From Oscillospiraceae bacterium (lineage in GTDB: Bacteria; Bacillota; Clostridia; Oscillospirales; Ruminococcaceae): a DNA stretch of 20,707 nucleotides. Shown piece by piece: positions 19,854-20,707 of this stretch (positions are counted from its first letter, which is position 1; every line of letters begins with the position of its first letter). Under the pieces are notes generated by a model. It was given only the letters and a program-made list of their open reading frames with translations, did no database searches and had not been told where the DNA came from. Location of the stretch: assembly GCA_016302655.1 (NCBI GenBank), contig JAEDNF010000003.1, forward strand, positions 1 through 20,707, given 5' to 3'. Position numbers and translations under genes: made by a program.

Positions 19854-20707
19854 ATGAACACGGTTTTTTCAAGACAAATTCAAAAATTAAGGAAGCAAAA
19901 GGGGATTACACAAGAACAGCTTGCTGTTCATCTCGGAGTTTCCGCTCAGGCCGTTTCAAAATGGGAAAACGGAAGTTATCCCGACGGCGACCTTTTGCCT
20001 GTAATAGCGGATTTTTTCGGAGTATCAATTGACAGCCTGTATGGCAGGGAAGAGCTGTCACAGTCTTTTGAACAGCAGACTGTAAATCATTTTCATAGCG
20101 TGATTGAAACCAATAAAAATTCCTCAAAAGAATGGATAGATAGCTTACAGGACTTGCTCTGGGCTGCACAGTTGTCATCTTGGATAGAGTGCAAAAATTA
20201 CTATCCGATTCCCGATTTCAAAAACGCAAACGGCTCATATTCTGCTCAGTTCTTTTGTAACGAAGGCATTACTTATATGCGACTTAATTCGGACTATCGT
20301 TTTTTTACATTCTTAAAAGAACCCGAAGAAGGTTACGCAAAGATTTTTTCCGATATTGATAGCCTGACGGAGCTGTTTGGTTTTCTTTCCGATAAAGTCA
20401 ATTTAAAGGTGCTTATGTATCTTATGTCGCTTAATCTCGGAGAGGTGTCAAGCGCCGCAACTATTTCAGAATTGCTCGGATACCCGATAGAAAAAGTCGA
20501 GTCAGCTCTTAAATATCTTATCAAAATAAATGGACCGAATGTACTGATATCTGATTATTCCGTAATAACTCCCGATAACAAAACCGAAAAAGTATATGGT
20601 TTACGGGGGCTTACTCCGGAAGCATTGATACTTTTAACAGGAGCTTATGCAATGTTAAATCAACCTTGCGGTTATCAGAACAGCGTAGGCATCCGTGATT
20701 TTCCATT
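19854..20707 (+). CDS. XRE-family transcriptional regulator (3' end beyond window)
   Basis: The 284 complete codons present open with a textbook XRE helix-turn-helix (about 7-62). It reads IQKLRKQKGITQEQLAVHLG, then VSAQAVSKWENGSYPD and ADFFGVSIDSLYG. A middle region of about 100 residues, rich in Trp and aromatic residues, may sense a ligand or dimerise. Residues around 185-225 (MYLMSLNLGEVSSAATISEL, then LGYPIEKVESALKYLIK) look like a second winged-helix unit. The gene runs off the window with no stop. The ATG at 19854 has AAGGAGG (19839-19845) upstream. The target and signal are unknown. No neighbouring + strand gene is visible beyond it, so context gives no clue. Confidence 0.88.
   Translation, partial: MNTVFSRQIQKLRKQKGITQEQLAVHLGVSAQAVSKWENGSYPDGDLLPVIADFFGVSIDSLYGREELSQSFEQQTVNHFHSVIETNKNSSKEWIDSLQDLLWAAQLSSWIECKNYYPIPDFKNANGSYSAQFFCNEGITYMRLNSDYRFFTFLKEPEEGYAKIFSDIDSLTELFGFLSDKVNLKVLMYLMSLNLGEVSSAATISELLGYPIEKVESALKYLIKINGPNVLISDYSVITPDNKTEKVYGLRGLTPEALILLTGAYAMLNQPCGYQNSVGIRDFP

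Noticed and set aside
1..20707. Search for tRNA genes, CRISPR arrays, insertion sequences, attachment sites and riboswitches
   Set aside because: No tRNA-like arms with a conserved T-loop, no regularly spaced repeats, no transposase and no long structured leader were found in the intergenic gaps. Gaps are short and mostly explained by promoters and terminators.

Overview
The window reads as ordinary chromosome of a low-to-mid GC, endospore-forming member of the Clostridia, most likely a gut Oscillospiraceae/Ruminococcaceae-type bacterium. This rests on strong GGAGG-type ribosome binding sites, several TTG starts, a YabP/YabQ/SpoVB-like sporulation block, clostridial-type HisRS and ThrRS, and the gene order mreD-pbp2-minD-mgsA. 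I see no tRNA, rRNA, CRISPR array, insertion sequence or phage module. Coding density is high and the longest gene-free gap is about 170 bases.

Layout. (1) 1-3807, + strand: the tail of mreD, the elongasome transpeptidase PBP2, a MinD-like ATPase that stops short of the usual membrane-targeting helix, and a methylglyoxal synthase homologue with two altered active-site positions, closed by a terminator. (2) 3838-8205, + strand: hisS, a DUF5131 (phage Gp37/Gp68-like) three-cysteine protein, thrS with its own promoter, and a small YjfB-like protein, closed by two terminators. (3) 8204-11105, - strand: aroA, aroC (overlapping) and a DUF4364-like gene, from a clear sigma-A promoter. (4) 11228-15616, + strand: the conserved sporulation/division block of a SpoVB-like flippase, mazG, hup (HU), rqcP (yabO), yabP, yabQ and divIC, with a terminator after hup and another after divIC. 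(5) 15663-16677, - strand: a 55-codon small protein and a DMT/EamA-type transporter. (6) 16846-20707, + strand: a MATE efflux transporter, inorganic pyrophosphatase overlapping maf, an unrecognised 87-aa protein, and the start of an XRE-family regulator cut by the window edge.

The most interesting signal is in the short thrS leader. Between the promoter and the Shine-Dalgarno sequence is a hairpin with exactly tRNA anticodon-arm geometry: a 5-bp stem and a 7-nt loop. The loop reads CU-CGU-AU, which puts U at position 33, the threonine anticodon CGU at 34-36 and A at 37, five bases before GGAGG. The leader is too short for a T-box. This looks like an E. coli-type autoregulatory operator, in which ThrRS binds a tRNA-Thr mimic in its own mRNA, occurring in a Firmicute. 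Other points of note are the H-to-Y and D-to-N changes in MgsA, the truncated MinD-like protein, a degenerate second MazG domain, a 16-bp palindrome covering the ppa -10 box, and a small unannotated-size gene at 16510-16677.
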